Positions 48,072-59,857 are shown, counted from the stretch's first letter. The stretch: 62,544 nt of DNA from Buttiauxella agrestis ATCC 33320 (GCF_000735355.1 NZ_JMPI01000047.1:1-62544); one strand, 5' to 3'. Made by a program: numbers and translations. Notes: a model not told the origin generated them from the letters alone.

Positions 48072-49307
48072 ATGCTCCATCCGCGAGCCAGAACGATGTT
48101 GGTTCTCTCTCTCCCTGCGTTAGTGATTGGGATTTTTTCCAGCCTGGTATTAATCGTAGTGATGAAAGTTGCCGCTGTTTTACAGCGTTATCTTTGGGTA
48201 TCACTGCCCGCCAGATTTGATCTCGATATGAACTCCCCGATGTGGATTTTGTTGATGCTGACGTTAACGGGGATTGCCGTGGGGCTAGTGATTCGCTATA
48301 TGCCGGGGCATGCGGGGCCCGATCCGGCAACCGAACCTTTGATTGGCGCACCGGTGTCTGTCATGGCGCTGCCGGGGCTGATTATTGCGCTGGTGCTGGG
48401 GCTTGCAGGCGGCGTGAGTCTGGGGCCAGAACACCCGATTATGGCGGTGAATATTGCGCTGGCGGTAGCGATTGGGGCGCGTTTGCTGCCAAGAGTTGGC
48501 GCGCTGGACTGGACGATTCTTGCCGCAGCAGGCACCATCGGTGCACTATTTGGCACACCGGTTGCGGCAGCACTGGTGTTTTCCCAGACGCTCAATGGCA
48601 GCAATGATGTGCCATTGTGGGACCGTTTGTTTGCCCCGCTGATGGCGGCGGCGGCGGGAGCGTTGACCACCGACCTGTTCTTCCATCCTGATTTCTCTTT
48701 GCCCGCTCTGCAATATCCAGAAATGCGCCTGGTTGATATCTTCAGCGGTGCGGTAGTCGCGGCAATCGCCATTGCACTGGGAATGATTGCGGTGTGGTGC
48801 TTGCCACGTGCGCACCGTCTCATTCATCAGCTTAAACACCCGGTGTTAATTCTGGGCGTCGGCGGTTTTCTGCTAGGCGTGTTGGGGTTGGTTGGCGGCG
48901 AAGTCACGCTGTTTAAAGGCCTGGATGAAATGCGCCAGCTATCCACCGTGCAGCATTATTCTGTCGCCACGTTGCTGATGTTTGCGGTAGTAAAACTGGC
49001 GGCGTTAGTGATTGCCTCAGCCTGCGGTTTCCGTGGGGGGCGTATTTTCCCGGTGGTTTTTGTCGGAGTGGCGTTAGGCATGATGCTTCACCAGCATGTT
49101 GAAGCGGTTCCGGCCGCCATTACGCTATCCTGTGCCATCCTTGGCCTGGTATTGGTGGTGACTCGCGATGGCTGGCTCAGCCTCTTTATGGCAATGGCGG
49201 TGGTGCCGGATATCAAATTGCTGCCATTGCTGTGTATCGTGATGCTACCCGCATGGCTGCTGCTGGCGGGCAAACCGGTCATGATGGCGGATAAACCCAA
49301 AGTTTAA
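48072..49307 (+). CDS. yfeO: ClC-family ion channel/transporter YfeO
   Basis: The 411-residue membrane protein has about ten helices of the voltage-gated chloride channel family. The selectivity-region equivalents are seen as VSLGPEHPI and GFRGGRIFP. The classic GREGP glutamate is represented by the shifted GPEHP, so the transported ion and coupling are unclear. Length is close to E. coli YfeO (418). Confidence 0.9.
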   Translation: MLHPRARTMLVLSLPALVIGIFSSLVLIVVMKVAAVLQRYLWVSLPARFDLDMNSPMWILLMLTLTGIAVGLVIRYMPGHAGPDPATEPLIGAPVSVMALPGLIIALVLGLAGGVSLGPEHPIMAVNIALAVAIGARLLPRVGALDWTILAAAGTIGALFGTPVAAALVFSQTLNGSNDVPLWDRLFAPLMAAAAGALTTDLFFHPDFSLPALQYPEMRLVDIFSGAVVAAIAIALGMIAVWCLPRAHRLIHQLKHPVLILGVGGFLLGVLGLVGGEVTLFKGLDEMRQLSTVQHYSVATLLMFAVVKLAALVIASACGFRGGRIFPVVFVGVALGMMLHQHVEAVPAAITLSCAILGLVLVVTRDGWLSLFMAMAVVPDIKLLPLLCIVMLPAWLLLAGKPVMMADKPKV

Positions 49308-49325
49308 TTTTACATTGCCAGTTTT

Positions 49326-49397
49326 GCCGGATGACGCTGCGCTTATCCGACCTACGGAATGGGTGTTGTAGGGGGGATAAGCGCAGCGTCATCCACC
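49326..49397. repeat. REP pair (BIME-like) between yfeO and ipdC
   Basis: GCCGGATGACGCTGCGCTTATCCGAC followed by GTAGGGGGGATAAGCGCAGCGTCATCCACC (quoted in parts of the full unit). The right unit has a run of six G instead of GGTCGG. It lies between convergent genes. Confidence 0.82.
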
Positions 49398-49411
49398 ATT
49401 AATTCGACCGA

Positions 49412-51067
<1,656 letters not shown>

Positions 51068-51143
51068 TCATTCCTTCTCTGAGGGCTTACAGTGAGTATT
51101 GGACATCTGTGATCGCTGTCGAGGAACAAGGAGAATAAGGCCG

Positions 51144-51161
51144 TGGAAAGAGGGATTTACA
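51144..51161. promoter_or_regulatory. TyrR box upstream of ipdC
   Basis: TGGAAA-N6-TTTACA differs by one base from the TyrR strong-box consensus TGTAAA-N6-TTTACA. TyrR activation of ipdC by aromatic amino acids is known in Enterobacter cloacae. The divergent reductase gene at 51247 shares the region. Confidence 0.75.
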
Positions 51162-51246
51162 CTTAATCGGGGAGTAGTCTGATGGCCTTCAATGTTGTGA
51201 AAACGTATACACTAAGTTGGCATTATTCACTCACCAAGGATTTCAC

Positions 51247-52236
51247 ATGGTCTATCAGGCAAATTCTGCGCGTTATGAATCAATGGAATATCGTCGTTGT
51301 GGGCGCAGCGGTTTAAAACTCCCCGCTATTTCGCTGGGTTTGTGGCATAACTTTGGTGATAGCACGCTGCTGGAAAACAGCCGACAGCTGTTACACCGCG
51401 CGTTTGACTCAGGGATTACCCATCTTGACCTGGCGAATAACTACGGGCCACCGCCAGGTTCCGCCGAAGAAAACTTTGGTCGTATCCTGCGTGAAGATTT
51501 CCTTCCATATCGTGATGAGCTGATTATTTCGTCCAAAGCTGGCTATACCATGTGGGATGGCCCTTATGGTGATTGGGGTTCACGTAAATATCTGATTTCA
51601 AGCCTGGATCAAAGCCTGAAACGCATGGGTCTTGAATATGTCGATATTTTTTACCATCACCGTCCGGACCCGGAAACCCCGCTTGAAGAAACAATGCGCG
51701 CTCTTGACTCCGTCGTGCGCCAGGGCAAAGCACTGTATGTCGGCATTTCAAATTACCCGGCTGAACTTGCGGCTCAAGCCATTGATATTTTGAACTCTCT
51801 TGGCACGCCATGCCTTATCCACCAGCCGCGTTATTCGATGTTTGAGCGTTGGGTTGAAGGCGGTTTGCTGGATGTTCTGCAAGAAAAAGGTGTCGGCAGC
51901 ATTGCGTTTTCACCATTGGCGGGTGGGCAGCTTACGGATCGTTATCTTGATGGCATTCCTGCTGATTCACGAGCGGCGAGCGGCAGCAAGTTCCTGAACG
52001 CGGATCAACTGACCGAAGATAAGCTGAAGAAAGTCCGAAAACTCAACGCCATTGCGCAACGACGTGGGCAGAAGCTTTCGCAAATGGCGCTGGCTTGGGT
52101 GCTACGTGGTGATAAAGTCACTTCGGTGTTGATTGGTGCCAGTAAAATCAGCCAGATAGACGATGCGGTAGGCATGTTGGATAACCGTCATTTTACCGCT
52201 GCTGAGCTGGCAGAAATCGAAGAAATATTAGTGTAA
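51247..52236 (+). CDS. Aldo/keto reductase, Gpr/YghZ-like
   Basis: The 329-residue NADPH-dependent reductase resembles E. coli Gpr (L-glyceraldehyde 3-phosphate reductase): CGRSGLKLPAISLGLWHNFGD, LANNYGPPPGSAEENFGRIL and FYHHRPD. The tetrad is complete: Asp and Tyr in DLANNY, Lys in SSKAGY, His in YHHR. It is shorter at the C-terminus than E. coli Gpr (346) and differs enough that the substrate may not be the same. The ATG at 51247, with AAGGA 6 bp upstream, was chosen over one 10 codons earlier. Confidence 0.85.
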   Translation: MVYQANSARYESMEYRRCGRSGLKLPAISLGLWHNFGDSTLLENSRQLLHRAFDSGITHLDLANNYGPPPGSAEENFGRILREDFLPYRDELIISSKAGYTMWDGPYGDWGSRKYLISSLDQSLKRMGLEYVDIFYHHRPDPETPLEETMRALDSVVRQGKALYVGISNYPAELAAQAIDILNSLGTPCLIHQPRYSMFERWVEGGLLDVLQEKGVGSIAFSPLAGGQLTDRYLDGIPADSRAASGSKFLNADQLTEDKLKKVRKLNAIAQRRGQKLSQMALAWVLRGDKVTSVLIGASKISQIDDAVGMLDNRHFTAAELAEIEEILV

Positions 52237-52283
52237 CCGTTAACACGGACTGATTTAATTTTCAGCTAAATTAGCAAAAAGTG

Positions 52284-52384
52284 CTCTCCCCTACGAATTA
52301 GGAGTTGTGGCGATGAAACACTTAGTTACCACAACTTACTATACCGTTAACAAGCCGCTTGGCGGTTATCGTATGTAGGGAGAG
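52284..52384 (+). promoter_or_regulatory. Predicted leader helix masking the ypeC ribosome site
   Basis: CTCTCCCCTAC (52284-52294) can pair with GTAGGGAGAG (52375-52384), 10 bp with one bulged C. The right arm contains the ypeC Shine-Dalgarno sequence (AGGGAGAG before ATG 52388). The 21-codon ORF lies inside the loop. A local hairpin (ACCG...CGGT) is nested. Confidence 0.5.
52313..52378 (+). CDS. 21-codon leader ORF upstream of ypeC
   Basis: ATG AAA CAC TTA... encodes MKHLVTTTYYTVNKPLGGYR and a final Met. It has a good AGGAG ribosome site (52300-52304, 8 bp from ATG) and its stop lies 9 bp before the ypeC start. I know of no annotated gene with this sequence. Codons TAC TAT and a Gly-Gly-Tyr-Arg end could cause ribosome pausing. 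Confidence 0.5.
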   Translation: MKHLVTTTYYTVNKPLGGYRM

Positions 52385-52387
52385 AGT

Positions 52388-52738
52388 ATGTTCAGGTCAC
52401 TAATTCTTGCGATTGCATTACTGGCATCAGCACCAATGATGGCCAATGCGGGCGAAATCACCCTGCTGCCGTCAATTAAGCTGCAAATAGGCGATCAGGA
52501 TTATCGCGGTAATTACTGGGATGGCGGTGGTTGGCGCGACCGCGATTACTGGCGTCGAAATTACGAGTGGCGCGATAATCGCTGGCACCGCCATGACAAT
52601 GGCTATCACCGTGGCTGGTACAAAGACCGTGGTCGTAGCAGCTTTGAGAAAGGTTACCGCGCAGGCTGGAACGATCGTGACGATCATCGCGGACGAGGCG
52701 GGCGTGGACATGGTCACGGCGGTGGTCATCGCCATTAA
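52388..52738 (+). CDS. ypeC: DUF2502 periplasmic protein YpeC
   Basis: The 116-residue secreted protein has a signal peptide (to MMANA), the DUF2502 motif [22 protein letters not shown]-x-WRDRDYW (read in two parts), a centre rich in Trp, Arg, Asp and His, and a Gly/His/Arg tail ([14 protein letters not shown]). The His-rich tail could bind metal ions; this is inference. E. coli YpeC is 108 residues and also neighbours mntH. Confidence 0.88.
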   Translation: MFRSLILAIALLASAPMMANAGEITLLPSIKLQIGDQDYRGNYWDGGGWRDRDYWRRNYEWRDNRWHRHDNGYHRGWYKDRGRSSFEKGYRAGWNDRDDHRGRGGRGHGHGGGHRH

Positions 52739-52746
52739 GATTTTAC

Positions 52747-52773
52747 AACGGGAGCTTCGGCTCCCGTTTTTTA
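52747..52773. terminator. Terminator between ypeC and mntH
   Basis: AACGGGAGC-TTCG-GCTCCCGTT with a following TTTTATT. The UUCG loop makes a stable stem. It serves ypeC and, with weaker A-tract, mntH. Confidence 0.9.
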
Positions 52774-52790
52774 TTGCATCTTTTTAAGGG

Positions 52791-54029
52791 CTACAGGCCT
52801 AACACCGTGCCAATCAGCAGCCACAAATTCAACGCGACGACGATGGCGACAATCACCCATCCGGTGATTCTCACGATCCGTGTATTAACCAAATCGCCCA
52901 TCAATTTTTCATTGCTGGTGAAGATAAGCAGCGGAACCAGTGCCAGGGCAATACCGAAGCTGAGTAATACCTGGCTCATGACCAGAATTCTGGTCGGATC
53001 CAGCCCCATCAAAATAACAATGAACGAAGGTGCCATGGTGACGGCGCGACGCACCCACAGCGGAATATAGAAGCGCACAAAGCCTTGCATCACCACCTGC
53101 CCCGCCAGTGTTCCCACCACGGTTGATGACAATCCCGCGGCAACCAGACTTAAACCAAAAATCGTGGCGGCAGAGTGGCTAAGTAAAGGTTCAAGCGTGA
53201 GGTACGCTTCGTCCAGGTCAGCAACCCCGGTGTGGCCCGAGAAGTGAAATGCGGCTGCCGCAGTAGCCATCATAGCCAGGTTGACGAACCCGGCAATGGT
53301 CATCGCGATGGCGACATCCCATTTAGTTGCTGAATACCTTTCGGCTCGATTACCACCGTGCAGGTGTTGGGTTAGCGAAGAATGTAAATAAATGACGTGC
53401 GGCATAATGGTTGCGCCGAGCACGCCTGCGGCAAGAAATACCGCTTCACTGGTCGGCAAACTTGGAATCAACATTCCTTTCCCGAGTTCTACCAGTTTCG
53501 GCTGGGAGAAAATCAGCTCCACAATGTAAGCCGCCGCCACGAACAGCAGTAATCCGCCAATCACTTTTTCCAGCGGTTTCTGGCCGCGCCGTTGCAGCAT
53601 CAGTATCAGGAAAGTCGCGATTCCCGTTAGCACCGCACCTTGTAGTAAAGAGACGCCGAGAATCAGTTTGAAACCTATCGCGGCACCGATGAATTCAGCA
53701 AGATCAGTCGCCATGGCGATAATTTCAGCCTGTATCCAGTAAAGCCACACCACCGGACGCGGATAATGGTCGCGAATCTGCTCAGCGAGATTTTTACCAG
53801 TCGCAATCCCCAGTTTTGCCGAGAGGATTTGGATAAGCATCGCCATGAAGTTGGCCCACACCACCACCCACAGCAATTTATAACCAAAGCTGGCACCGGC
53901 CTGGATGTTGGTCGCAAAGTTACCGGGATCGATATAACCGATGGCAGCAATAAAAGCCGGCCCCATCAACGCCAGGCGTAATCTGCGCGCTGTGCGAGTA
54001 CCACTATTTTCAACGCGACTGTTTGTCAT
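52791..54029 (-). CDS. mntH: Proton-coupled manganese transporter MntH (Nramp)
   Basis: The 412-residue Nramp transporter imports Mn2+ (and Fe2+). The helix-1 motif [12 protein letters not shown] supplies Asp and Asn metal ligands; helix 6 has [11 protein letters not shown] with Met-Pro-His. I chose the second ATG (54029), as its AGAGG site is 6 bp away and the length then equals E. coli MntH. MntR and Fur-like sites stand upstream. Confidence 0.96.
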   Translation of the reverse strand: MTNSRVENSGTRTARRLRLALMGPAFIAAIGYIDPGNFATNIQAGASFGYKLLWVVVWANFMAMLIQILSAKLGIATGKNLAEQIRDHYPRPVVWLYWIQAEIIAMATDLAEFIGAAIGFKLILGVSLLQGAVLTGIATFLILMLQRRGQKPLEKVIGGLLLFVAAAYIVELIFSQPKLVELGKGMLIPSLPTSEAVFLAAGVLGATIMPHVIYLHSSLTQHLHGGNRAERYSATKWDVAIAMTIAGFVNLAMMATAAAAFHFSGHTGVADLDEAYLTLEPLLSHSAATIFGLSLVAAGLSSTVVGTLAGQVVMQGFVRFYIPLWVRRAVTMAPSFIVILMGLDPTRILVMSQVLLSFGIALALVPLLIFTSNEKLMGDLVNTRIVRITGWVIVAIVVALNLWLLIGTVLGL

Positions 54030-54044
54030 CATCTGCCTCTGGAG

Positions 54045-54098
54045 ATATAGCCTTTGCTATGTTTCAAGCTATCAAAAGTGAGAATGATTATCAAATTC
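54045..54098. promoter_or_regulatory. MntR box and Fur-like box of mntH
   Basis: ATATAGCCTTTGCTATGTTT (54045-54064) is the reverse complement of the MntR palindrome AAACATAGC-AAAGGCTAT known from E. coli mntH. GAGAATGATTATCAAATTC (54080-54098) resembles a Fur box (GATAATGATAATCATTATC). The two agree with Mn and Fe repression of mntH. Confidence 0.85.
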
Positions 54099-54222
54099 AT
54101 TTGAGAAGCCATAGTCGATTACTTTGATAGACAGAAACAATAGTGAGGGATTAGCAGTGGCGAATTTCGATCGCCTGTTAAAGAAGCCTGATTGCAGCAA
54201 GCACTATGTTAAAGATATGTGC

Positions 54223-54298
54223 GTTGACGCAACTTTTATGTTCTTTACTTAACATAGCAGAAATGTATGGTTGATCACTAATTTTGAGTTTGGTCACA
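54223..54298 (+). promoter_or_regulatory. Candidate CRP and CytR sites before nupC
   Basis: TTTGA-N6-TCACA (54283-54298) fits the CRP half-site pattern with one mismatch. GTTGACGCAAC (54223-54233) is an inverted repeat of CytR-type half-sites. E. coli nupC is under CRP and CytR. A wider inverted repeat CTATGTTAA (54204) / TTAACATAG (54249) surrounds the CytR-like site. The 361-bp mntH-nupC gap has no gene. Confidence 0.55.
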
Positions 54299-54393
54299 CG
54301 ACATCATTATAGTGTGCGATTAGTCTCGTTTTCTTATTGCTTGTTTCATAGAATGTGCAACGAAATTAAACCTGCCTCATATTTGGAGCAAAT

Positions 54394-55581
54394 ATGTCCC
54401 GCGTTCTTCATTTTGTCTTAGCGCTTGCCGTGGTTGCGCTACTTGCTTTATTGCTGAGTAGCAACCGTAAGCAGATCCGCATTCGCTTTATCGTTCAACT
54501 GTTGGTGATTGAACTTATCCTGGCCTGGTTCTTCCTGAACTCAGAAATTGGCCTGGGCTTTGTGAGAGGTTTCTCAGAGATGTTTGAGAAACTGCTGTCA
54601 TTTGCCAACGAAGGGACAAACTTTGTATTCGGTAAGATGAATGACGAAGGACTCGCCTTCTTCTTCCTGAAAGTGCTTTGCCCAATCGTCTTTATCTCCG
54701 CACTGATCGGGATATTGCAGCACATCCGTGTTCTGCCGATTGTTATCCGCTTTATCGGTACCGTTCTGTCTAAAGTGAATGGTATGGGTAAACTGGAATC
54801 CTTTAACGCCGTAAGCTCGCTGATTCTGGGACAATCAGAAAACTTTATCGCTTATAAGGATATTCTCGGCAAGATGTCTCGCAACCGCATGTACACCATG
54901 TCCGCTACGGCCATGTCTACCGTGTCCATGTCGATTGTCGGTGCTTACATGACGATGCTCGAGCCAAAATATGTGGTCGCAGCGCTGGTGTTGAACATGT
55001 TCAGTACCTTTATCGTACTGTCGCTGATCAACCCCTACCGCGTTGATGAGAGCGAAGAAAATATCCAGATGTCTAACCTGCACGAAGGCCAAAGCTTCTT
55101 CGAAATGCTCGGTGAATACATTCTGGCAGGTTTTAAAGTTGCGATTATCGTTGCAGCGATGCTGATTGGCTTCATTGCTTTGATTGCTGCGCTGAACGCC
55201 CTGTTTGCTGCCGTCTTCGGCATCTCCTTCCAGGGCATTCTGGGTTACATCTTCTACCCGGTCGCCTGGGTTATGGGTGTTCCTTCCCACGAAGCGTTGC
55301 AGGTGGGTAGCATCATGGCCACCAAACTGGTTTCCAACGAATTCGTTGCGATGCTGGATCTGCAAAAACTGGCCGGGACGCTTTCCCCACGTGCGGAAGG
55401 TATCCTGTCTGTGTTCCTGGTTTCGTTTGCCAACTTCTCTTCTATCGGGATCATCGCGGGTGCGATTAAAGGCCTGAACGAAGAGCAAGGTAACGTGGTT
55501 TCTCGCTTTGGCCTGAAGCTGGTTTACGGCGCAACTCTGGTGAGTATTCTGTCAGCGTCTATCGCTGGTCTGTTCTTGTAA
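54394..55581 (+). CDS. nupC: Nucleoside:proton symporter NupC
   Basis: The 395-residue concentrative nucleoside transporter has about ten membrane segments. [24 protein letters not shown] and [15 protein letters not shown] (the CNT substrate loop, quoted in parts) and [19 protein letters not shown] are typical. It imports pyrimidine nucleosides and adenosine. It is 5 residues shorter than E. coli NupC, with a small loop after LFAAVFG shortened. A GGAG site precedes the ATG; a terminator follows. Confidence 0.96.
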   Translation: MSRVLHFVLALAVVALLALLLSSNRKQIRIRFIVQLLVIELILAWFFLNSEIGLGFVRGFSEMFEKLLSFANEGTNFVFGKMNDEGLAFFFLKVLCPIVFISALIGILQHIRVLPIVIRFIGTVLSKVNGMGKLESFNAVSSLILGQSENFIAYKDILGKMSRNRMYTMSATAMSTVSMSIVGAYMTMLEPKYVVAALVLNMFSTFIVLSLINPYRVDESEENIQMSNLHEGQSFFEMLGEYILAGFKVAIIVAAMLIGFIALIAALNALFAAVFGISFQGILGYIFYPVAWVMGVPSHEALQVGSIMATKLVSNEFVAMLDLQKLAGTLSPRAEGILSVFLVSFANFSSIGIIAGAIKGLNEEQGNVVSRFGLKLVYGATLVSILSASIAGLFL

Positions 55582-55591
55582 TTCTCACAAT

Positions 55592-55622
55592 AAAAAGCCG
55601 GGGCAATTTGCCCCGGCTTTTT
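55592..55622. terminator. Bidirectional terminator between nupC and the GGDEF gene
   Basis: AAAAAGCCGGGGC pairs with GCCCCGGCTTTTT around a short AATTT loop, with further T. The stop codon of the convergent GGDEF gene abuts it. Confidence 0.93.
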
Positions 55623-57259
55623 TATGCCTGAATGTCTTCATCCTGCCAGCATACCTGATTTCTCCCACGCTCTTTCGCCCGGTACATTCGCATATCAGCC
55701 CGCGCCTGTATTTGGTCTAACGTGTATTCTGGAAACTCACTATGTGACGCCACGCCCAGCGATGCCGTAACAGGCAAGGATGAACCGTCCTCAAGAATCA
55801 TTTCAGAAGACTCAAGCTCCCACTTAATTCGTGTTGCGACCATAATCCCGGCCTTGAGATCGGAATTCGGTAAGTAAATACAGAACTCTTCCCCGCCTAT
55901 ACGCCCCAAAATGTCCTGGTTACGGATAGCACGCTGAATACGTTGAGTGGCATGCACCAGTACATTGTCACCGACCAAATGCCCGTAGACATCATTCACA
56001 TTCTTGAAGTGGTCGAGGTCCAGTTGTACTAGCGTGTAATCCACATTGTCCGACATGATTTGCGAGGTTTTATCGAAGAATCCACGCCGGTTAAGCGCCC
56101 CGGTTAAATCATCGTGTAGGGCATGATGCTGCATTTCACGTTGCAAATTGCCCATATTCCGCACCAGACGGCAAATAATGCGGTAGGCACCCAACAGGGA
56201 AAGCGAGAAAATCAAAAACATCGTGACGAGAAGTAAACTGAATCGCCCAAAATCCTCATGCAGCCCCTGACTCACGGTCTGGGTGCTCACCAGCACCGAG
56301 TGAGTCCCTCTCAGCTGGCCAAACGTGATATAGACCAATCCGGAACGGAAGCTACCACGGGGATTATCCGCCAACATTCGGAGAATGGTTTCTTTCTGCT
56401 TCACGCTTAACTGAACGTTATTTTCCGCGCCCACAGATTTCGTCAGAGGTTTTAACTGTGCATCATACAGTCGGTAGGCACTTTGGGTGTCTTCCGGTAA
56501 CGAAGATAAGAGGAATTTCTGAACTGACTGGCTATCAAATGCAATGCCCAGCAAGCCAATCCATTCCCCCCCAAAATCGACAGGGATAGAGGCGTTGATC
56601 AGCGTCTCATCGCTGTTAGCAATATTTTGTCGCGTCCAGAAAGCCGTTCGTTTGGGATTTAATAGCGGGGATGCCAGCACAAAACTGCCCAGCTTTTCGT
56701 GTGGGTTATAGCTATTGATCAGCAGCGAGTTCACCTCTTTCGACAAAGAGGCGATAAATTCGCCTTCGCGCGAGATGTAATACAAATCGGCAAACAGTTC
56801 ATGGGATCCGGTTGCCAGGGGGAAAAGCCCCTGGATTTTACGCAACCCGTTGAGTTGTTGGCGCACCTCCAGTGACTCCTGATCCGGTAATTCATCATCC
56901 TCAGTGACACTATCAGGCAAGGGCAACTCGCCTATCCACAGCGGCCTTTGAATCGAATTTTCATTCACTTCCCATGGCGTCACTGGGCTGCCGGGGAAGA
57001 TCGGATCATCCATGGCTTCAATAAATATTCTTTTTAAATAGCGAAGGTTATCAATCTTGTACTGCGCCCGGCTTTCTATGCGCGCAATCACACTTTCCAG
57101 ATGACTTAGCTGGCTGGAGCGATAACCCTGACTAAACAGCTGCCCTTGCTGCCAGAACAGGATTGCGGTCAGGGCAAAAACAAAAATGAAGCACAGGTGA
57201 ATAACACGTAGCGTGTTGCTCAACGGCAAACGAAATCGACTCGCTCTTGAAGTACTCAC
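55622..57259 (-). CDS. Membrane-bound diguanylate cyclase (GGDEF)
   Basis: The 545-residue protein has two membrane helices (about 17-37 and 345-365) enclosing a periplasmic sensor region of the Cache kind, then a GGDEF domain. The active-site motif is GGEEF at 455-459, and RNQD at 446-449 is the inhibitory I-site, five residues upstream as usual. It should make cyclic di-GMP and be subject to feedback. The start is GTG with AGGA 7 bp upstream. It lies 41 bp behind pdeA in the same direction; K-12 has no cyclase here. Confidence 0.9.
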   Translation of the reverse strand: MSTSRASRFRLPLSNTLRVIHLCFIFVFALTAILFWQQGQLFSQGYRSSQLSHLESVIARIESRAQYKIDNLRYLKRIFIEAMDDPIFPGSPVTPWEVNENSIQRPLWIGELPLPDSVTEDDELPDQESLEVRQQLNGLRKIQGLFPLATGSHELFADLYYISREGEFIASLSKEVNSLLINSYNPHEKLGSFVLASPLLNPKRTAFWTRQNIANSDETLINASIPVDFGGEWIGLLGIAFDSQSVQKFLLSSLPEDTQSAYRLYDAQLKPLTKSVGAENNVQLSVKQKETILRMLADNPRGSFRSGLVYITFGQLRGTHSVLVSTQTVSQGLHEDFGRFSLLLVTMFLIFSLSLLGAYRIICRLVRNMGNLQREMQHHALHDDLTGALNRRGFFDKTSQIMSDNVDYTLVQLDLDHFKNVNDVYGHLVGDNVLVHATQRIQRAIRNQDILGRIGGEEFCIYLPNSDLKAGIMVATRIKWELESSEMILEDGSSLPVTASLGVASHSEFPEYTLDQIQARADMRMYRAKERGRNQVCWQDEDIQA

Positions 57260-57300
57260 AATACAGTCCTGTGATCATATGCTCGCAACATACTGCTACC

Positions 57301-59493
57301 TTAAAAAGTATGGACTGTATTTAGAGGCTCGGGTTTGCCAATCAGATAACCTTGCAGGAACTGAACGCCCAGTTCATGAAGAAGTCTCCGCTGCTCTTCC
57401 GTTTCGACAAACTCAGCAACAACGCTCAATTGCTTCGTATGGGCCATATCACAAATAGATTTTACAATCAGAGGGTCAAGCGAGTCCGTGGTGATATCTT
57501 TGATGAAACAGCCATCAATCTTAATAATGTCCGCCTGCAGCCGTTTGAGCCTTTCGTAATTCGCATAGCCGGTGCCAAAATCATCAATCGCAATTTTAAA
57601 GCCATTTTCACGCAGTAACGTGATGTTCTGCATTGAGATTTCTGATTCTGAAAACGCCTGCTCTTCAGTAACTTCAATAATCACACTGCTGGTAGGCACC
57701 TGGAATTGAGTGAACAGTGAAACAATCTTTTGAGCGATATCCTTTTGCATCAGCGTCAATGGCATCAGGTTTACGGAAAAACGCGGGTACTCACTCTCAT
57801 TTGGATGGAGATAGAGGAAATTAACCAGCTTCTTCATCACTAACATATCGAAGCGCGTGCTGAGGTTAAACTCGGCAATAACAGGAATAAACTTATCCGG
57901 GGTAATTAATTCATCGTTAAAAATGATGCGGCTGAGTATTTCCTGATAACCCTTTCCAGCTTGATTAACAATAGGCTGCGCATAAAGTACAACGGCTTCT
58001 TCTTCATCCAGCGCCCGTTTGATTTTTTGCAGCAACAAGACGCGCTCTGTCGTCTTGTCAGAAACATCTTCAACGCGTGTGTTCAGGCTAAGCACACACA
58101 TTGATTCACTTGCCTGGTCTGCGAGATAACTTAATTGGCCTAATGTCCGGTGTAACTCATCAAGACTGTCGTCAATAACGCTATAAGAAGCGCCATACTC
58201 AATCTCAAGCATCGTGTTATGCCACTTTATTTTTTTGCTATTGAGTAACTCGACAATATGCTCAAGACGCGCATCGGTATGCTGACCACGAAGAAATATT
58301 AATAACTCACTGCCTGGCAATTGAAAGACTTGCTCACCTTGCTGCAAGAAAGGGGTTATCTGGCTGGTTACGATACGCTTACAATGAATGCGCATCATCA
58401 TGCCGTAATGACGACTCAGAAACTCAAGATTAGACAACCGCAGGCAGCAAAGCGTCCCTTCCGGGTAGCTTTGCACATGATATTCCAGTGCGCGTAAATT
58501 AGGTAATTGCGTGAGTGGATCGGTTAAGGCTTGCGAGTGATAAATGCGTTTCATCCACTCATTTACCTTAAACATCATCGTCATGTATAACATGCAGACT
58601 GAGAAAGAGATAAAAACAGAAAGGATAAATGACAGGGCAAATTCAGTATTAACCCCGTAAAGAAAACCATCGTTATACGTCAGCAATAACCAGGCAGAAA
58701 TCCCCCACAGCAGCCCCATAAGACGAGGGCCAAAATGACGAATGCCCAACGTAAACAGCACAAAAATCATAGGCACCAGATACCCTGAAACCTGCAATAC
58801 ACCCCATGAAGAACAAAGCACGACCATCAGGGTAAACAGGCACAGCATCCAGGTGAAAGAATATAAACGACGCGGCCCCACAAAATCTCGCATCACGCAA
58901 CGACGCCAAAATGCACGAGCGTAGTGTGGGTTCAGGATCATTCTTAGTGGGTAATAAAACACGACGGTAAAGATAAGCGATGCCGCAACCAGATTTTGGA
59001 AATCCACCACCATAAATATGAGTGAGTTATGGCCAAAATAAGGGGCAAGTTTCACTGGGACAGAAACGTAATGCCCGGTCAGATACATCAGTAATTTAAT
59101 GCTGAAGGGGGCGATAAAACCGAGCCAAAATATTCTAATCCCGACGCCTTTATCGGACAGAGCATGGCGCCAGCGCTTTCCCAGATAATAACGGGTCACG
59201 AGGCTACAAACGGCTATGGGAAATATTAAGCTGAAGGTAAAGGCGACTAACGCTGGAGTGGCTAAATCCAGGCTGTAAGTAAAGGTTACAATGGAGGCTA
59301 TTATCAAAGGAATAATCGCCACTCGACCATAGAGAAACACCATGGCAATCATAAAACTTACAGGAAGATACGCTAAATAAGTGTGTTTACCATCAATAAT
59401 GGTTGAAGGTGAAAGGTAACGAGAAAGAGGTAAAAGCAAAAGACATAAAACCAGTGCTGTGAGCGATTTTTTGATTATTAGAGGAAATGTCAT
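57301..59493 (-). CDS. pdeA: Cyclic di-GMP phosphodiesterase PdeA (YfeA)
   Basis: The 730-residue protein has an N-terminal MASE1-type membrane region (about eight helices, to about residue 300), a degenerate GGDEF domain and a C-terminal EAL domain. The signature reads EILSR at 518-522, keeping the metal-binding Glu; SVNLMPL, EVTEEQ, IDDFGTGYANYERL, IIKIDG and AEFVE supply the other conserved residues, so activity is likely. The ATG at 59493 gives the length of E. coli PdeA (729); an upstream TTG would add 17 residues. The 288 bp to the tRNA genes are AT-rich with no gene seen. Confidence 0.92.
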   Translation of the reverse strand: MTFPLIIKKSLTALVLCLLLLPLSRYLSPSTIIDGKHTYLAYLPVSFMIAMVFLYGRVAIIPLIIASIVTFTYSLDLATPALVAFTFSLIFPIAVCSLVTRYYLGKRWRHALSDKGVGIRIFWLGFIAPFSIKLLMYLTGHYVSVPVKLAPYFGHNSLIFMVVDFQNLVAASLIFTVVFYYPLRMILNPHYARAFWRRCVMRDFVGPRRLYSFTWMLCLFTLMVVLCSSWGVLQVSGYLVPMIFVLFTLGIRHFGPRLMGLLWGISAWLLLTYNDGFLYGVNTEFALSFILSVFISFSVCMLYMTMMFKVNEWMKRIYHSQALTDPLTQLPNLRALEYHVQSYPEGTLCCLRLSNLEFLSRHYGMMMRIHCKRIVTSQITPFLQQGEQVFQLPGSELLIFLRGQHTDARLEHIVELLNSKKIKWHNTMLEIEYGASYSVIDDSLDELHRTLGQLSYLADQASESMCVLSLNTRVEDVSDKTTERVLLLQKIKRALDEEEAVVLYAQPIVNQAGKGYQEILSRIIFNDELITPDKFIPVIAEFNLSTRFDMLVMKKLVNFLYLHPNESEYPRFSVNLMPLTLMQKDIAQKIVSLFTQFQVPTSSVIIEVTEEQAFSESEISMQNITLLRENGFKIAIDDFGTGYANYERLKRLQADIIKIDGCFIKDITTDSLDPLIVKSICDMAHTKQLSVVAEFVETEEQRRLLHELGVQFLQGYLIGKPEPLNTVHTF

Positions 59494-59745
59494 AAGCCCT
59501 GGAGTGGATATTTTATCATTGCTAAAAGCATTATTCGGTGACAAAGAATACGTTTATTTATTAAACAAATCAAGTTGACGTATAATTATATCCCTTTCAA
59601 TTCATTGCCTTTTAATACAACACAACAAAGCGAAATAGTTTGATATATTCACACTGCAAATAAATCACATTCAACTATTCATTTAGGCGTTGAATAAAAC
59701 CCACTGCGACACAAAATAACAACAAAATATACGAACGTATAAAAC

Positions 59746-59774
59746 AAAAAACCCCCGCCATCAGGCGAGGGTTT
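59746..59774 (-). terminator. Terminator of the tRNA-Ala operon
   Basis: On the minus strand AAACCCTCGCC-TGAT-GGCGGGGGTTTTTTG is a GC-rich stem and T-run, 8 bp after the second tRNA-Ala. Confidence 0.9.
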
Positions 59775-59781
59775 CGTATTT

Positions 59782-59857
<76 letters not shown>

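Noticed and set aside
52472-52735. Open frames on both strands over ypeC
   Set aside because: They come from the low-complexity repeats of Gly, Arg, His and Asp codons in ypeC.
54835-55488. Leftward open frame of 217 codons within nupC
   Set aside because: It is antisense to a conserved membrane transporter gene; the His/Gln/Arg-rich translation is typical of such shadows.
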